27,291 nucleotides of DNA. It comes from Rickettsiales bacterium (GTDB taxonomy: Bacteria > Pseudomonadota > Alphaproteobacteria > Rickettsiales > CANDYO01). Below, piece after piece: positions 15,534 through 24,129 of this stretch. Each line of letters begins with the position of its first letter. Within the stretch, counting starts at the first letter, position 1. Location: contig CANDYO010000003.1 in NCBI GenBank assembly GCA_947424995.1, forward strand, positions 1 through 27,291. The letters run 5' to 3'. The translations under genes and the position numbers were made by a program. Below the pieces are notes generated by a model, which was not told where the DNA came from, did no database searches, and was given only the letters and a program-made list of their open reading frames with translations.

Positions 15534-17330
15534 ATGGTGGCTAAGAGTTATACAATAATTGATCATTTTTATGATGTAGTAGTAGTAGGTGCCGGTGGAG
15601 CAGGATTACGTGCCGCTTTTGGAGCAGCAGAAGCTGGACTTAGTACAGCTTGTCTATCTAAAGTTTTTCCTACTCGTAGCCATACCGTTGCCGCACAAGG
15701 TGGAATGAGCGCTGCTCTTGGTAATATGGGTGAAGATAATTGGCGCTGGCATATGTATGACACTATTAAAGGAGCTGACTGGCTTGGTGATCAAGATGCC
15801 ATTGAATATATGTGTAAAAATGCTATGAAAGCGGTAATCGAGCTTGAACATTATGGAGTACCATTTTCTCGCACCGCTGAAGGTAAAATATATCAGCGCC
15901 CATTTGGTGGAATGACTACTGAATATGGCGAAGGAAAGCCAGCTCAACGTACTTGCGCCGCAGCAGATAGAACAGGGCACGCTATTTTACATACTCTCTA
16001 CCAACAAGCTTTAAAGCATAAGGTGAATTTTTTTATTGAGTATATTGTTCTAGATCTAATTATGGATGATGATGGCACCTGCCGAGGGATAATGGCTTGG
16101 AATCTAGATGACGGAACTATTCATCGTTTTAGAGCTCATATGGTGATATTAGCAACAGGGGGCTATGGTCGCACCTATTTCTCTTGTACTTCTGCTCATA
16201 CTTGTACTGGCGATGGGAATGCTATGGCTCTTCGGGCCGGATTACCTCTGCAAGATATGGAATTTGTTCAGTTTCATCCTACCGGTATTTATGGAGCTGG
16301 TTGTTTAATCACTGAGGGCTGTAGAGGCGAAGGTGGTTACTTGGTAAACAGTAAGGGAGAACGGTTTATGGAGCGTTATGCTCCATCGGCAAAAGATTTA
16401 GCCTCTCGAGATGTAGTATCAAGAGCAATGACCATTGAGATTCGTGAAGGGCGTGGTTGTGGGCCTAAGAAAGATCATCTTTATCTTAACTTAAGTCACT
16501 TAGATCCTGAAATAATTCATATTAGGTTACCAGGTATTTCTGAAACAGCAAAAATTTTTGCTGGAGTTGATGTAAATAAAGATCCTATTCCAGTATTACC
16601 TACAGTTCATTATAATATGGGCGGCATACCAACTAATTATCATGCAGAAGTTGTAACTTTAAAGAACAATAATCCTGATCAGGTAGTCCCAGGTCTGATG
16701 GCTATTGGTGAAGGAGCATGTGTTTCTGTTCATGGCGCTAATCGTTTAGGCTCTAATTCATTATTAGACATCGTAGTATTTGGTAGAGCTGCAGCTTTAA
16801 GAGCTGCTGAAATAATCAAGCTAAATACCCCTCATAAAGTATTGCCAAATAATGCTGGTGAACAAGCAATAGAAAGATTAGATAAAATCCGTTTTTCTAA
16901 AGGAAAACTGTCAACAGCTGATATTCGCGATAACATGCAGCATGTTATGCAAAATCATGCAGCAGTATTTAGAACTGAAGAAACATTGGCGGAAGGAGTT
17001 GAATTAATTGATAAAGTCTTTGCTAGCTATGCTGATCTTGGAATTACCGATCGCGGTATGGTCTGGAATAGTGATCTAGTGGAGGCTTTGGAATTACAAA
17101 ATCTTTTAGAGCAAGCTGTAGTAACCATGCATGGCGCCCATAACCGCCAAGAAAGCAGAGGTGCTCATGCTAGAGAAGATTTCCCTGATCGAGATGATAA
17201 AAACTGGATGAAGCATAGTATTTTTTGGCTTAACAATAAAGGTAAAGTAAAAATTGATTATCGTCCTGTGCACCAAAATACTTTAAGCGATGAAGTAGAA
17301 ATGGTTCCACCAAAGAAGAGGGTATATTAA
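15534..17330 (+). CDS. sdhA: Succinate dehydrogenase flavoprotein subunit
   Basis: Catalytic subunit of complex II that oxidises succinate to fumarate in the TCA cycle with covalently bound FAD. It has 598 residues, the usual length. The dinucleotide-binding motif GAGGAG is at 19-24. The flavin-linking histidine is His50 in 'TRSHTVAAQGG'. Substrate-site segments 'QFHPTGIYGAG', 'TEGCRGEGGYL' and 'HGANRLGSNSLL' are all present. The C-terminal domain with 'RQESRGAHAREDFPDRDD' is complete. An AGAAAGG ribosome site lies upstream of the ATG. The stop codon is directly followed by the sdhB start with no spacer. Confidence 0.98.
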   Translation: MVAKSYTIIDHFYDVVVVGAGGAGLRAAFGAAEAGLSTACLSKVFPTRSHTVAAQGGMSAALGNMGEDNWRWHMYDTIKGADWLGDQDAIEYMCKNAMKAVIELEHYGVPFSRTAEGKIYQRPFGGMTTEYGEGKPAQRTCAAADRTGHAILHTLYQQALKHKVNFFIEYIVLDLIMDDDGTCRGIMAWNLDDGTIHRFRAHMVILATGGYGRTYFSCTSAHTCTGDGNAMALRAGLPLQDMEFVQFHPTGIYGAGCLITEGCRGEGGYLVNSKGERFMERYAPSAKDLASRDVVSRAMTIEIREGRGCGPKKDHLYLNLSHLDPEIIHIRLPGISETAKIFAGVDVNKDPIPVLPTVHYNMGGIPTNYHAEVVTLKNNNPDQVVPGLMAIGEGACVSVHGANRLGSNSLLDIVVFGRAAALRAAEIIKLNTPHKVLPNNAGEQAIERLDKIRFSKGKLSTADIRDNMQHVMQNHAAVFRTEETLAEGVELIDKVFASYADLGITDRGMVWNSDLVEALELQNLLEQAVVTMHGAHNRQESRGAHAREDFPDRDDKNWMKHSIFWLNNKGKVKIDYRPVHQNTLSDEVEMVPPKKRVY

Positions 17331-18113
17331 ATGGTTGAATTAAGATTACCACCAAATTCAAGAATCGATAAAAAAGATGGCAAGCATTATAAAGCTGATG
17401 CAAAAGCTAAAAATACTAAGATTTTTAATATCTACCGCTTTAACCCCGAAGATGGTAAAAATCCAAGAGTTGATAGCTTTGAAGTGGATTTAGAAAATTG
17501 TTCAATGGTGCTGGACGCTTTGATTAAGGTTAAAGCTGAATTTGATTCAAGCCTTACTTTTCGTCGTTCATGTCGCGAAGGAATTTGCGGTAGTTGCGCA
17601 ATGAATATTGATGGGACTAATACTTTGGCTTGTACTAAAGCTATCTGTGATACCGAAAAAGAAGTAAACATCTATCCTCTTCCACATATGCCAGTGATTA
17701 AAGATTTAGTTGCCGATATGACTAATTTTTATGCTCAATATGAATCTATAGAACCATGGATTAAAACTTCAAGCCCAACTCCAACTTCAGAGAGATTACA
17801 ATCTCCAGAAGAGCGAGAAAAATTGGATGGGTTATACGAATGTATATTATGTGCTTGTTGCACTACTAGCTGCCCAAGCTATTGGTGGAATGGCGATAAA
17901 TACTTGGGGCCTGCCGTATTATTGCAAGCTAATCGTTGGTTGGTTGATAGTAGAGATGAAGCAACGGGCGAGCGTTTAGATGCCTTAGAAGACTCATTTA
18001 AACTATATCGTTGCCACACTATTATGAACTGCGCTAAAGCATGTCCTAAAGGCTTAAATCCTGCTAAAGCTATTGGTAACATCAAGCAGATGATGGTAGA
18101 AAGAAGAGAGTAA
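17331..18113 (+). CDS. sdhB: Succinate dehydrogenase iron-sulfur subunit
   Basis: Electron-transfer subunit of complex II, 260 residues. The N-terminal ferredoxin domain binds [2Fe-2S] through Cys81, 86, 89 and 101 ('SCREGICGSCAMNIDG'). The C-terminal domain binds [4Fe-4S] and [3Fe-4S] through 'CILCACCTTSC' (Cys171, 174, 177, 181) and 'CHTIMNCAKACPKG' (Cys228, 234, 238). All ligands are intact. The ATG abuts the sdhA stop, and its ribosome site (AAGAGGG) is inside the end of sdhA. The gene ends in a terminator whose loop contains the stop codon. Confidence 0.98.
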   Translation: MVELRLPPNSRIDKKDGKHYKADAKAKNTKIFNIYRFNPEDGKNPRVDSFEVDLENCSMVLDALIKVKAEFDSSLTFRRSCREGICGSCAMNIDGTNTLACTKAICDTEKEVNIYPLPHMPVIKDLVADMTNFYAQYESIEPWIKTSSPTPTSERLQSPEEREKLDGLYECILCACCTTSCPSYWWNGDKYLGPAVLLQANRWLVDSRDEATGERLDALEDSFKLYRCHTIMNCAKACPKGLNPAKAIGNIKQMMVERRE

Positions 18114-18133
18114 CCGCTCTCTTATATATTTTT
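18104..18133 (+). terminator. Rho-independent terminator of the sdh operon
   Basis: The 7-bp stem AAGAGAG (18104-18110) / CTCTCTT (18117-18123) has a 6-nt loop TAACCG and is followed by ATATATTTTT. The sdhB stop codon TAA is the first three bases of the loop, so the left arm is coding sequence. The stem is modest and the U-tract is interrupted by adenines, which lowers certainty. Confidence 0.55.
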
Positions 18134-18218
18134 GATTGCTTGCAATGGGTCTTCTTTGTATAGTAGCTAAAGATTTAGTTAAATATTAAAAAGTAGTTTT
18201 TTATTTTAAAGAAAAAAA

Positions 18219-18353
18219 CGGCGTCGCCCTTGGACGAACGAAGTGAAGTCCGAGGGTCCAGTAAAACTCTCTTAATATTTAGAGTTCTTAAGAGTTTTAA
18301 AAGATTTTAACTGGATTCTCGCCACCAGCTGAAGCTGGTAGCAAGAATGACGT
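18219..18353. repeat. Two-hairpin composite repeat (family C, copy 2, inverted)
   Basis: Read on the - strand this matches the copy at 11917-12084: hairpin, spacer with AGTTAAAATCTTTTAAA, CTGGACCCTCG, second hairpin ending GACGCCG. On the + strand, the first stem is CCCTTGGAC (18227-18235) / GTCCGAGGG (18248-18256). The second is ATTCTCGCCACCAGC (18315-18329) / GCTGGTAGCAAGAAT (18334-18348) with a TGAA tetraloop and two mismatches. The spacer also has an AAAACTCT...AGAGTTTT dyad. The gene-free stretch 18114-18416 holds the sdh terminator, AT-rich filler, this element and the short leader of the next gene. I see nothing else in it. Confidence 0.8.
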
Positions 18354-18416
18354 CCATTCCTGATTTTTATCTAAAACCACCTTTTAACAGCCGATGATTT
18401 AAGAGTAACAATCAAA

Positions 18417-19514
18417 ATGCGTTTTTCTTCTACATTTTCACTTTATGTTGTACGAAGCTTATTGCTAAATTTATTTTATGTATTTTTAGCTTTTTGCTTT
18501 ATAAGCTTTATTCTTGATTTATTAGAATTAATTCGTAAGGCACAAGGAAAAGAAATTTTCATCGGACAGATGCTAAGAATAGTATTTTATAAAGTACCAT
18601 TCATGACTTTCTCTTTTTTGCCATTTATTTTTTTATTTGGCTCTATTCTTACCTTCACTAAATTAAATAATAATTTTGAAATTGCAGCAGCAAAATCAGC
18701 TGGAATTTCTATCTGGTCTTTGTGCATACCATTAATGAGCACGGTTTTAATTCTTAGTATATTAATATTATGGGTACTGCATCCAATTTCAGCAATTTTT
18801 TTAGATAAAAATCGAGCGCTTCAAAGTAAATATTTTGACTATAAATCTTATCTAGTATCCGTCCATTCTAATGGTATATGGCTTTATGACCACACTGATA
18901 ATCCAGAGGATGAAAAGGTTGTTAACGCTAAAAATGTAATAGAACATGGTAAAGCTTTATCAAAGGTCTCAATATATTACTCAGGAATAAAAAAAGATTT
19001 TACCACCAGTTATATAGCTAATTCCGTCACTTTGGAGAATGGGTTTCTAGTCATGAGTGATGTAATGAAGTATGATCCTGGGATTAATGCTATTCATTAT
19101 GAAAAACTTAGCTTACCAACTAATTTGGTTGCCGATCAAATCCAAGAAAGCATTGCTGACCCCGACATTATTCCATTTTGGAATTTAAGTGAATTTATTA
19201 AACAAGTTAAGCAATCAGGTTTCTCTAGCTTGAAGCATGAATTATATTACCAATCGATGCTTGCAAGCCCGGTGTTATACATATCCTTAATGCTGATTGC
19301 ATTATCCTGTTCATTAAATTTACCTAGACAAGGAAAATTAGGAGTAGTTTTTATTGTGGGCAGCATTATAGCCGTAGCAATATTTTTTATTGATAAAATA
19401 GTAAATGTAATGGCATTAACTGGAGTTTTGCCTATAAGTGTAGCTGTATTAGCGCCAAGTATCGCTTATTTACTCCTAAGTATTGCAGCATTAATTCACT
19501 ATGAAGAAGGGTAG
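18417..19514 (+). CDS. lptG: LptF/LptG family lipopolysaccharide export permease (LptG-like)
   Basis: Inner-membrane component of the LptB2FG ATP-driven machine that extracts lipopolysaccharide toward the outer membrane. It has 365 residues with the family layout: three N-terminal membrane helices (about 10-32, 55-75, 100-122), a ~150-residue periplasmic beta domain, and three C-terminal helices (about 275-295, 302-322, 335-358). The coupling segment 'NNNFEIAAAKSAGISIWSL' (about 84-102) corresponds to the conserved E-x-x-A-x-x-x-A-G loop that contacts LptB. 'LDLLELIRKAQG' after helix 1 looks more like LptG than LptF. No partner permease is adjacent. No strong ribosome site. It ends 4 bp from the convergent orphan gene. 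Confidence 0.8.
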   Translation: MRFSSTFSLYVVRSLLLNLFYVFLAFCFISFILDLLELIRKAQGKEIFIGQMLRIVFYKVPFMTFSFLPFIFLFGSILTFTKLNNNFEIAAAKSAGISIWSLCIPLMSTVLILSILILWVLHPISAIFLDKNRALQSKYFDYKSYLVSVHSNGIWLYDHTDNPEDEKVVNAKNVIEHGKALSKVSIYYSGIKKDFTTSYIANSVTLENGFLVMSDVMKYDPGINAIHYEKLSLPTNLVADQIQESIADPDIIPFWNLSEFIKQVKQSGFSSLKHELYYQSMLASPVLYISLMLIALSCSLNLPRQGKLGVVFIVGSIIAVAIFFIDKIVNVMALTGVLPISVAVLAPSIAYLLLSIAALIHYEEG

Positions 19515-19518
19515 CCTT

Positions 19519-20664
19519 TTAAAGCTCATTACCTATATCTGTAGTATTACCTATAGTACTCTGGGTTAGTATTTCTGTATGAATAGCAGTATTATTATTT
19601 TTACTAGTAACAAAAAAGAAATCATATCCCATTGATCCTAATACTACAAATTCAAAGATATGCCCATAATTACTTACTTCTACTGCCTTACTATTACCTA
19701 TTATATTTAGCATTTGATTTTCAAATATAGGAGCAGTCATTCTAGTTATAGTCATTGGTGGAAATATAGTTAATATTTCAGCGACTGATCGAGATTCAAT
19801 TTCAATAAGAATGGTTACAGCAGAGAATCCCGCGCAGGTTAGATAATTGAAGCTAGTGTTTTCTAAAGCAGAAAAGCACTTATTTGCCTTACTTATTACA
19901 TGTTCTTCATCGCTAAATGAGATTGTATCATTACCAGTTATAACTTTAAAAAGAGAAAGCTCTATCTCATTCCCCAGTCTCGTCATTTTATCATAAATGC
20001 CAGTAGACTCTACTATTTTGCCACATACTTTACTTACATATGATCTAGGCATTCCACCAGCAATGGCTATAAGTGGCCAAGATGCCTGTATATTTGTTGT
20101 AACAACTTCTAAAGAAGTTAAATCTTTTTGAGTAATGTCATTTTTACTTTCTGCTGCAATAGCAAGAGCTCTAGCAGCTACATCACTTGCTATTATCATA
20201 GGAGTTGATGTCTTAGATAGACTGCCTTTGCTTAAACCAACTTCATACCACTTCTGCATAAGAGGTATACCTTTGAGTAGAAGACTTATACTTGAAGACA
20301 TTAAGTGGAGATAATTATATTTAATGCCACTACCACCGAATTCATCACCATCTTTGATATAGCGTGTCACAGTATAAATCCTGACCCCCTCCCTAAAAAA
20401 CGCAAATGCATTTGGATCATTACCTAAGGCTTGTTCCACTGGAGAGAATACTACTTTAAAAATTGATAACATTTCGATATTTTTGACTATTTCTGGTATA
20501 TTTGGAATGCTTTTCCAGATCAAAGATAGAAAATTTTGAGTTTGCTTAGAGCTATGATAGAACCCTAGCGATAAAGCTGTTTGAATATTCTTTGGAGTCA
20601 GATTCCATAAATGATTTTCTCTAGTTTGCTTTTCAAAGCGCTTTACTAAATAATATAATAGCAT
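19519..20664 (-). CDS. Orphan protein of unknown function (381 aa)
   Basis: I do not recognise a family. The ATG has AGAGAG about 8 nt upstream. There is no clear signal peptide, only a short aromatic-hydrophobic start ('MLLYYLVKRF'). The N-terminal two thirds look helical and polar. The C-terminal third has two hydrophobic stretches, about 270-290 ('FNYLTCAGFSAVTILIEI') and 335-355 ('HIFEFVVLGSMGYDFFFV'), which could be buried strands or a membrane-associated region. The gene is downstream of the ankyrin gene on the same strand, with a 188-bp gap containing a likely terminator, so it is probably transcribed alone. Its base composition is like its neighbours, with no sign of recent transfer. 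Confidence 0.68.
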   Translation of the reverse strand: MLLYYLVKRFEKQTRENHLWNLTPKNIQTALSLGFYHSSKQTQNFLSLIWKSIPNIPEIVKNIEMLSIFKVVFSPVEQALGNDPNAFAFFREGVRIYTVTRYIKDGDEFGGSGIKYNYLHLMSSSISLLLKGIPLMQKWYEVGLSKGSLSKTSTPMIIASDVAARALAIAAESKNDITQKDLTSLEVVTTNIQASWPLIAIAGGMPRSYVSKVCGKIVESTGIYDKMTRLGNEIELSLFKVITGNDTISFSDEEHVISKANKCFSALENTSFNYLTCAGFSAVTILIEIESRSVAEILTIFPPMTITRMTAPIFENQMLNIIGNSKAVEVSNYGHIFEFVVLGSMGYDFFFVTSKNNNTAIHTEILTQSTIGNTTDIGNEL

Positions 20665-20810
20665 GATGCTCTCTTAAAATTTTGACTTAATTCAAAAATA
20701 AATTTTTTTTAGTTAATTAATCATTTTACTAAATGTTTATTTATTTACTAAGTATTAATCAAAAAGAAGCTAACATAGTGTGGAGTGATAGTCAAGCAAT
20801 GAAGTTAAGT

Positions 20811-20831
20811 TTAAAAATAGCAATTTTTGCT
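20811..20831 (-). terminator. Possible rho-independent terminator of the ankyrin gene
   Basis: On the - strand, AGCAA-AAA-TTGCT is followed by ATTTTTAA, starting about 20 nt after the stop codon of the 20853-23135 gene. The 5-bp stem is short, so this is a weak call. The rest of the 188-bp gap to the next gene is AT-rich; I see no clear promoter apart from a poor TTGCTT...TATGTT pair. Confidence 0.35.
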
Positions 20832-20852
20832 GACCTTTAGCTTAAATCTTAG

Positions 20853-23135
20853 TTATTTAGCTAAGACTTGAGATACTTGTCTGCCTGGCGTATTAGTAGA
20901 GACGGTTTCTTGCTCTGTAGCAGAAGACTTTACAAACTTAAGTCCGGCTAAAAGAGCTGGATTTGCAAGAGAGACCGCTTGTTTTTGAGCTTTCTCAAGA
21001 TTTGTTAAAGTTGGTGTTGGTGCGGTTGTTATAGAAGGTGCTTTTATCACTAATTCTTCTTTAATTCCTAAAGCATTTAAAGCTATTTTCATTTCTTTTT
21101 GCTTAGCTGTTAAATCAGCTGGAACACTATTCTCTCTGTATTCAGCTTGGTTATCAGGGCTATTTACAAAAGCCATGAAATCTTTTTTTGCAGCGGTTAA
21201 AGCCTCTGGCTTTATATTAGGATCAATTCTTTTTAGATGGTGAACTAGAGCTGCTTCTATGTATTGATCAAGCTTTTTAGGATCCTGTTTTGAATCCGTA
21301 TCAAGCAAATTATTGAACTGATGCAATTTTATCGCTTGAGGAACTAGATCTATGTAAACTCCATTCTGAGCCTCTTTAAATACTTCATCTTTATGCTTAG
21401 TAGATATTACTGCTTCTATTTGCATTTGGTTTAAGGAATGTTGTTTTTGGGACTCAGCTTGAGCCTCTACCCATAGGTCTTCATTTGGATACGCTTCTAA
21501 TTTTATTCCAGCCAAGGTCTCGTTTAATACTTGTTCGCTTAAATCATTTCGCGATTTTGCTTCGCTTAAAGCCGTTTTATAACTGGTTATCAATGATTCA
21601 GTATCATCGCTTAATTGTTGAGGATTAGTTACTAAACAATTTTTAGCTGAAGAGATAGTAAGTTGCGCAGGTGCATTAGATTTTAAGTCAGATTTCTTCT
21701 TATTAGCTTCCAAACCTTTAAACATAGCATCTCTAATAGATATATCGAGAGCTTTTAGCTCTTTAGACATCTCTGCTAGGATAGAAAACTTACTAAGGTT
21801 GGTGTCAACCGCAGTAATATCTTTGATAATCGATTCAGCAAGAATTGTAACATTACGTGATTCAGTTCGTTTACTTTCATAATTAGCGGCATTCACTTCA
21901 TCTTGCTCAGTATTATAACCAGCCTTTATTGCTGTAGAGGTGCATAATTGCTCCCTAGCTCGCTTAAGAAGATCTGCTCTTATTTGCGATGCAAGACCTT
22001 TTATAGGCTTTAACGTAGTAATAATGGTTGCTATTTCAGGATCAGTTGCTAATCGAGTTCGAATATTTTTATATTTATCTTTTATTTCATTTTGAGCTGC
22101 AAGAGCATTATGCTCAGCTAATACCGCTTTTTGCTTAATTTTTGGAAGAACCCTAATTAAGGCAATCATTCCATCTTTCAAAGCGATGTCCACATCTTTA
22201 ACTGGAGGCCCAGGTCTAGATACCGTAGAGATCATAGTAGACGCTGTCTCTAAGTTACCATGTTGCAATGCTCTGGCAATTAAATTGTTATTTACTATTT
22301 CTTTTGCAGACGAAATATTATAATCAGCTAAATTTAAAGGTTGAATAATATCGTCATTTGTAACTTGCTGTAGAGGCGCTTTTTTTGCCTCAGTAAAACT
22401 AGGCAAAACAGTTGTTGCATCTACTCCTGTGGCGTTTACTTCTGCTGTTCGTGGTTTAAGATTTTGCTGTCCATTACCAACATTTGCTATCTTGAATGCT
22501 TTTGGTGCAACCTCAGCTTTCGCTACGGTTATAGGCGATCCAGCCTGCACAGAGAGGGGTCTTGCCTTAGCTTCAACAATAGCTTTATCCCCCAAAAGAG
22601 AATCAAGAGTTTCTTTAGGAAGAGCACTGCGTAGCTGCTCTATTTCAGCTTTACTCATTGCTTTTAATTGTTTTAATAGAGAGTTAACCGAACTTACTTG
22701 ATTATAGCCTGCCAATTCCACTGTAGATTCATTGCTGCTAAGGCTAGAAACAGAACTACCTCTAGATCTATTAGAAACAAGCTCTTCTTGTGCTGAGGTA
22801 GATTTTGTTGATGCTTCATGTATATTATCATAACTTTCTAATACTCCTTGCATCTCATCGTAATTATAATTTATATCACCACCAGCCATTTCCTGCATAA
22901 CATCTATAATATCTTGATCCCGAAGATTTTTTATGTATGGATTAGCCCCTCTATCTACGAGTAATTGAGCGATAGATTTATTATCCTCTTTTACGGCAAA
23001 CATAAAAGCGGTATTACCCTCTTTATCTTGTGTATTTACATCAATATTTGGATTTTCTTTTAAGAGTTTTTGTAAATTATCTAAATCATTTGATCTAGTA
23101 TACTCCATTAGTAATTCTTCTTTTTTTTTGCTCAT
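20853..23135 (-). CDS. Large ankyrin-repeat protein (760 aa), candidate secreted effector
   Basis: The ATG at 23135 is chosen: AAAGGA lies about 10 nt upstream and the protein begins MSKKKEELL. A TTG at 23174 would add 13 unlikely residues. One good ankyrin repeat is at about 37-70 ('EGNTAFMFAVKEDNKSIAQ' then 'LLVDRGANPYIKN'), preceded by a degenerate one (8-36). A serine-rich linker spans about 108-150. The remaining ~600 residues look helical and partly coiled, with many charged residues and no membrane span or signal peptide. I recognise no enzyme domain. Ankyrin proteins of this layout are common in Rickettsiales, and some are type IV secretion effectors, so a host-directed role is plausible but unproven. 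A run of nine A follows the start codon closely. Confidence 0.8.
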   Translation of the reverse strand: MSKKKEELLMEYTRSNDLDNLQKLLKENPNIDVNTQDKEGNTAFMFAVKEDNKSIAQLLVDRGANPYIKNLRDQDIIDVMQEMAGGDINYNYDEMQGVLESYDNIHEASTKSTSAQEELVSNRSRGSSVSSLSSNESTVELAGYNQVSSVNSLLKQLKAMSKAEIEQLRSALPKETLDSLLGDKAIVEAKARPLSVQAGSPITVAKAEVAPKAFKIANVGNGQQNLKPRTAEVNATGVDATTVLPSFTEAKKAPLQQVTNDDIIQPLNLADYNISSAKEIVNNNLIARALQHGNLETASTMISTVSRPGPPVKDVDIALKDGMIALIRVLPKIKQKAVLAEHNALAAQNEIKDKYKNIRTRLATDPEIATIITTLKPIKGLASQIRADLLKRAREQLCTSTAIKAGYNTEQDEVNAANYESKRTESRNVTILAESIIKDITAVDTNLSKFSILAEMSKELKALDISIRDAMFKGLEANKKKSDLKSNAPAQLTISSAKNCLVTNPQQLSDDTESLITSYKTALSEAKSRNDLSEQVLNETLAGIKLEAYPNEDLWVEAQAESQKQHSLNQMQIEAVISTKHKDEVFKEAQNGVYIDLVPQAIKLHQFNNLLDTDSKQDPKKLDQYIEAALVHHLKRIDPNIKPEALTAAKKDFMAFVNSPDNQAEYRENSVPADLTAKQKEMKIALNALGIKEELVIKAPSITTAPTPTLTNLEKAQKQAVSLANPALLAGLKFVKSSATEQETVSTNTPGRQVSQVLAK

Positions 23136-23202
23136 TAAACTCAATCCTTTAAAACATTTATATAAATAATACAAATGTTTTGTTAATTAAAGATTAAGAA
23201 AC

Positions 23203-23847
23203 TTAGTTTTTTAAGAATTTTTTCGCAAGCTCAATGCTTTCCAGACTTATGCTGTGGCCGAGATCTTTAATAATATGCTCTTCAACAGGAATTTGCATGT
23301 TTTTTAAGGCCTTTACACTAAAGCGATGCTGAGAGATTGGCACTACTTGATCAACATCACCATGAGCAAGAAATATTTTTGGTCTAGATTTAATCTCCAT
23401 TGCAAGAGCGCTTGGTTTAACTAAAGCTCCTGAAAAACCGATTACTGCAAAACAAGATTCTTCTAATCTTGGCGCTAGTTGAAGAGCCATCATCGTTCCT
23501 TGAGAAAAGCCAATTAGGACCAAGTCTTTATATTCAAGTTTGTATTTAGCTAAATTTTCATCGATATATTCTTTTAAGATGGGAAGCGCAATTTGAATAC
23601 CTTGATAAAGCTTGTCTTCACTATAATCATTTAGACTAAACCACTGATACCCCATTGGGTACGCTTCATAAGAAAAAGGGGCATTAGGTGATAAAAATAT
23701 TGCATTTGGCAAAACTTCGGTAAATTCGTCAGCCAAACCTAGTAAATCATAGCCATCTGAACCAACTCCATGGAGGAAGACCACCAGTTTATCTGGTTTG
23801 CCACTTTTAAGCGGTAATTTAAAAGGTCCTGACAGTTTGCTAGCCAT
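23203..23847 (-). CDS. Carboxylesterase / phospholipase family hydrolase (alpha/beta fold)
   Basis: A small cytosolic serine hydrolase of the acyl-protein thioesterase/carboxylesterase group, cleaving short-chain esters or lysophospholipids. It has 214 residues. The catalytic triad is visible: Ser115 in 'GFSQGTMMA', Asp166 in 'HGDVDQVVP', His198 in 'DLGHSIS'. The oxyanion loop is 'LHGVGSDGYDL' (25-35). It starts at an ATG with GGAGAT upstream. It lies upstream of the ankyrin gene on the same strand with a 67-bp gap, so co-transcription is possible. The precise substrate cannot be told. Confidence 0.88.
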   Translation of the reverse strand: MASKLSGPFKLPLKSGKPDKLVVFLHGVGSDGYDLLGLADEFTEVLPNAIFLSPNAPFSYEAYPMGYQWFSLNDYSEDKLYQGIQIALPILKEYIDENLAKYKLEYKDLVLIGFSQGTMMALQLAPRLEESCFAVIGFSGALVKPSALAMEIKSRPKIFLAHGDVDQVVPISQHRFSVKALKNMQIPVEEHIIKDLGHSISLESIELAKKFLKN

Positions 23848-23920
23848 AAAAATATCTCCAAAAATTTTAAAAAATTATACTGATAAAAAAGCTTCTCATC
23901 AACATATACTTCTAATGCAT

Positions 23921-24025
23921 CCAGTGTTATCCCTGACGAAAGCGCTTGAGATCGGGGATTTCATGCGGATGTAAATCCCTGATATCACCGGTCGCGCCGC
24001 TTCGCGGCCTGCCAGGGATGACGCG
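23921..24025. repeat. Palindromic repeat, ~105 bp (family B, copy 2, inverted)
   Basis: The outer arms GTTATCCCTG (23926-23935) and CAGGGATGAC (24013-24022) differ at one base. The inner arms ATCGGGGATTT (23951-23961) and AAATCCCTGAT (23973-23983) also differ at one base. A third, GC-rich hairpin GCCGC-TTC-GCGGC (23996-24008) is added. Read on the - strand, blocks match the 7182-7290 copy in order. It lies in the divergent gap between the hydrolase and mreC, just upstream of the likely mreC promoter. Confidence 0.8.
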
Positions 24026-24032
24026 ATAGATA

Positions 24033-24061
24033 TTTACTTCAATAACTAGACTTGGTATAAA
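24033..24061 (+). promoter_or_regulatory. Putative promoter of mreC-miaA
   Basis: TTTACT (24033-24038), a 17-nt spacer and TATAAA (24056-24061) lie about 70 nt before the mreC start, immediately after the family B repeat. Spacing is ideal and the -10 box is good, but the -35 box is moderate. Confidence 0.4.
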
Positions 24062-24129
24062 TACTTGTAGAAGTTATTATTTAGTTATATATTTTGCTTG
24101 TTCGCTTTATTTAAGGATTAAAAACAGGC

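Noticed and set aside
15569..15980. Open frames antisense to sdhA
   Set aside because: They are mirror frames of a highly conserved coding region.
22429..22701. Open frame antisense to the ankyrin gene
   Set aside because: No start signals or recognisable product; the - strand frame is a long continuous gene.
23136..23174. TTG start for the ankyrin gene
   Set aside because: The extra residues are unlike the family and the ATG at 23135 has AAAGGA upstream.
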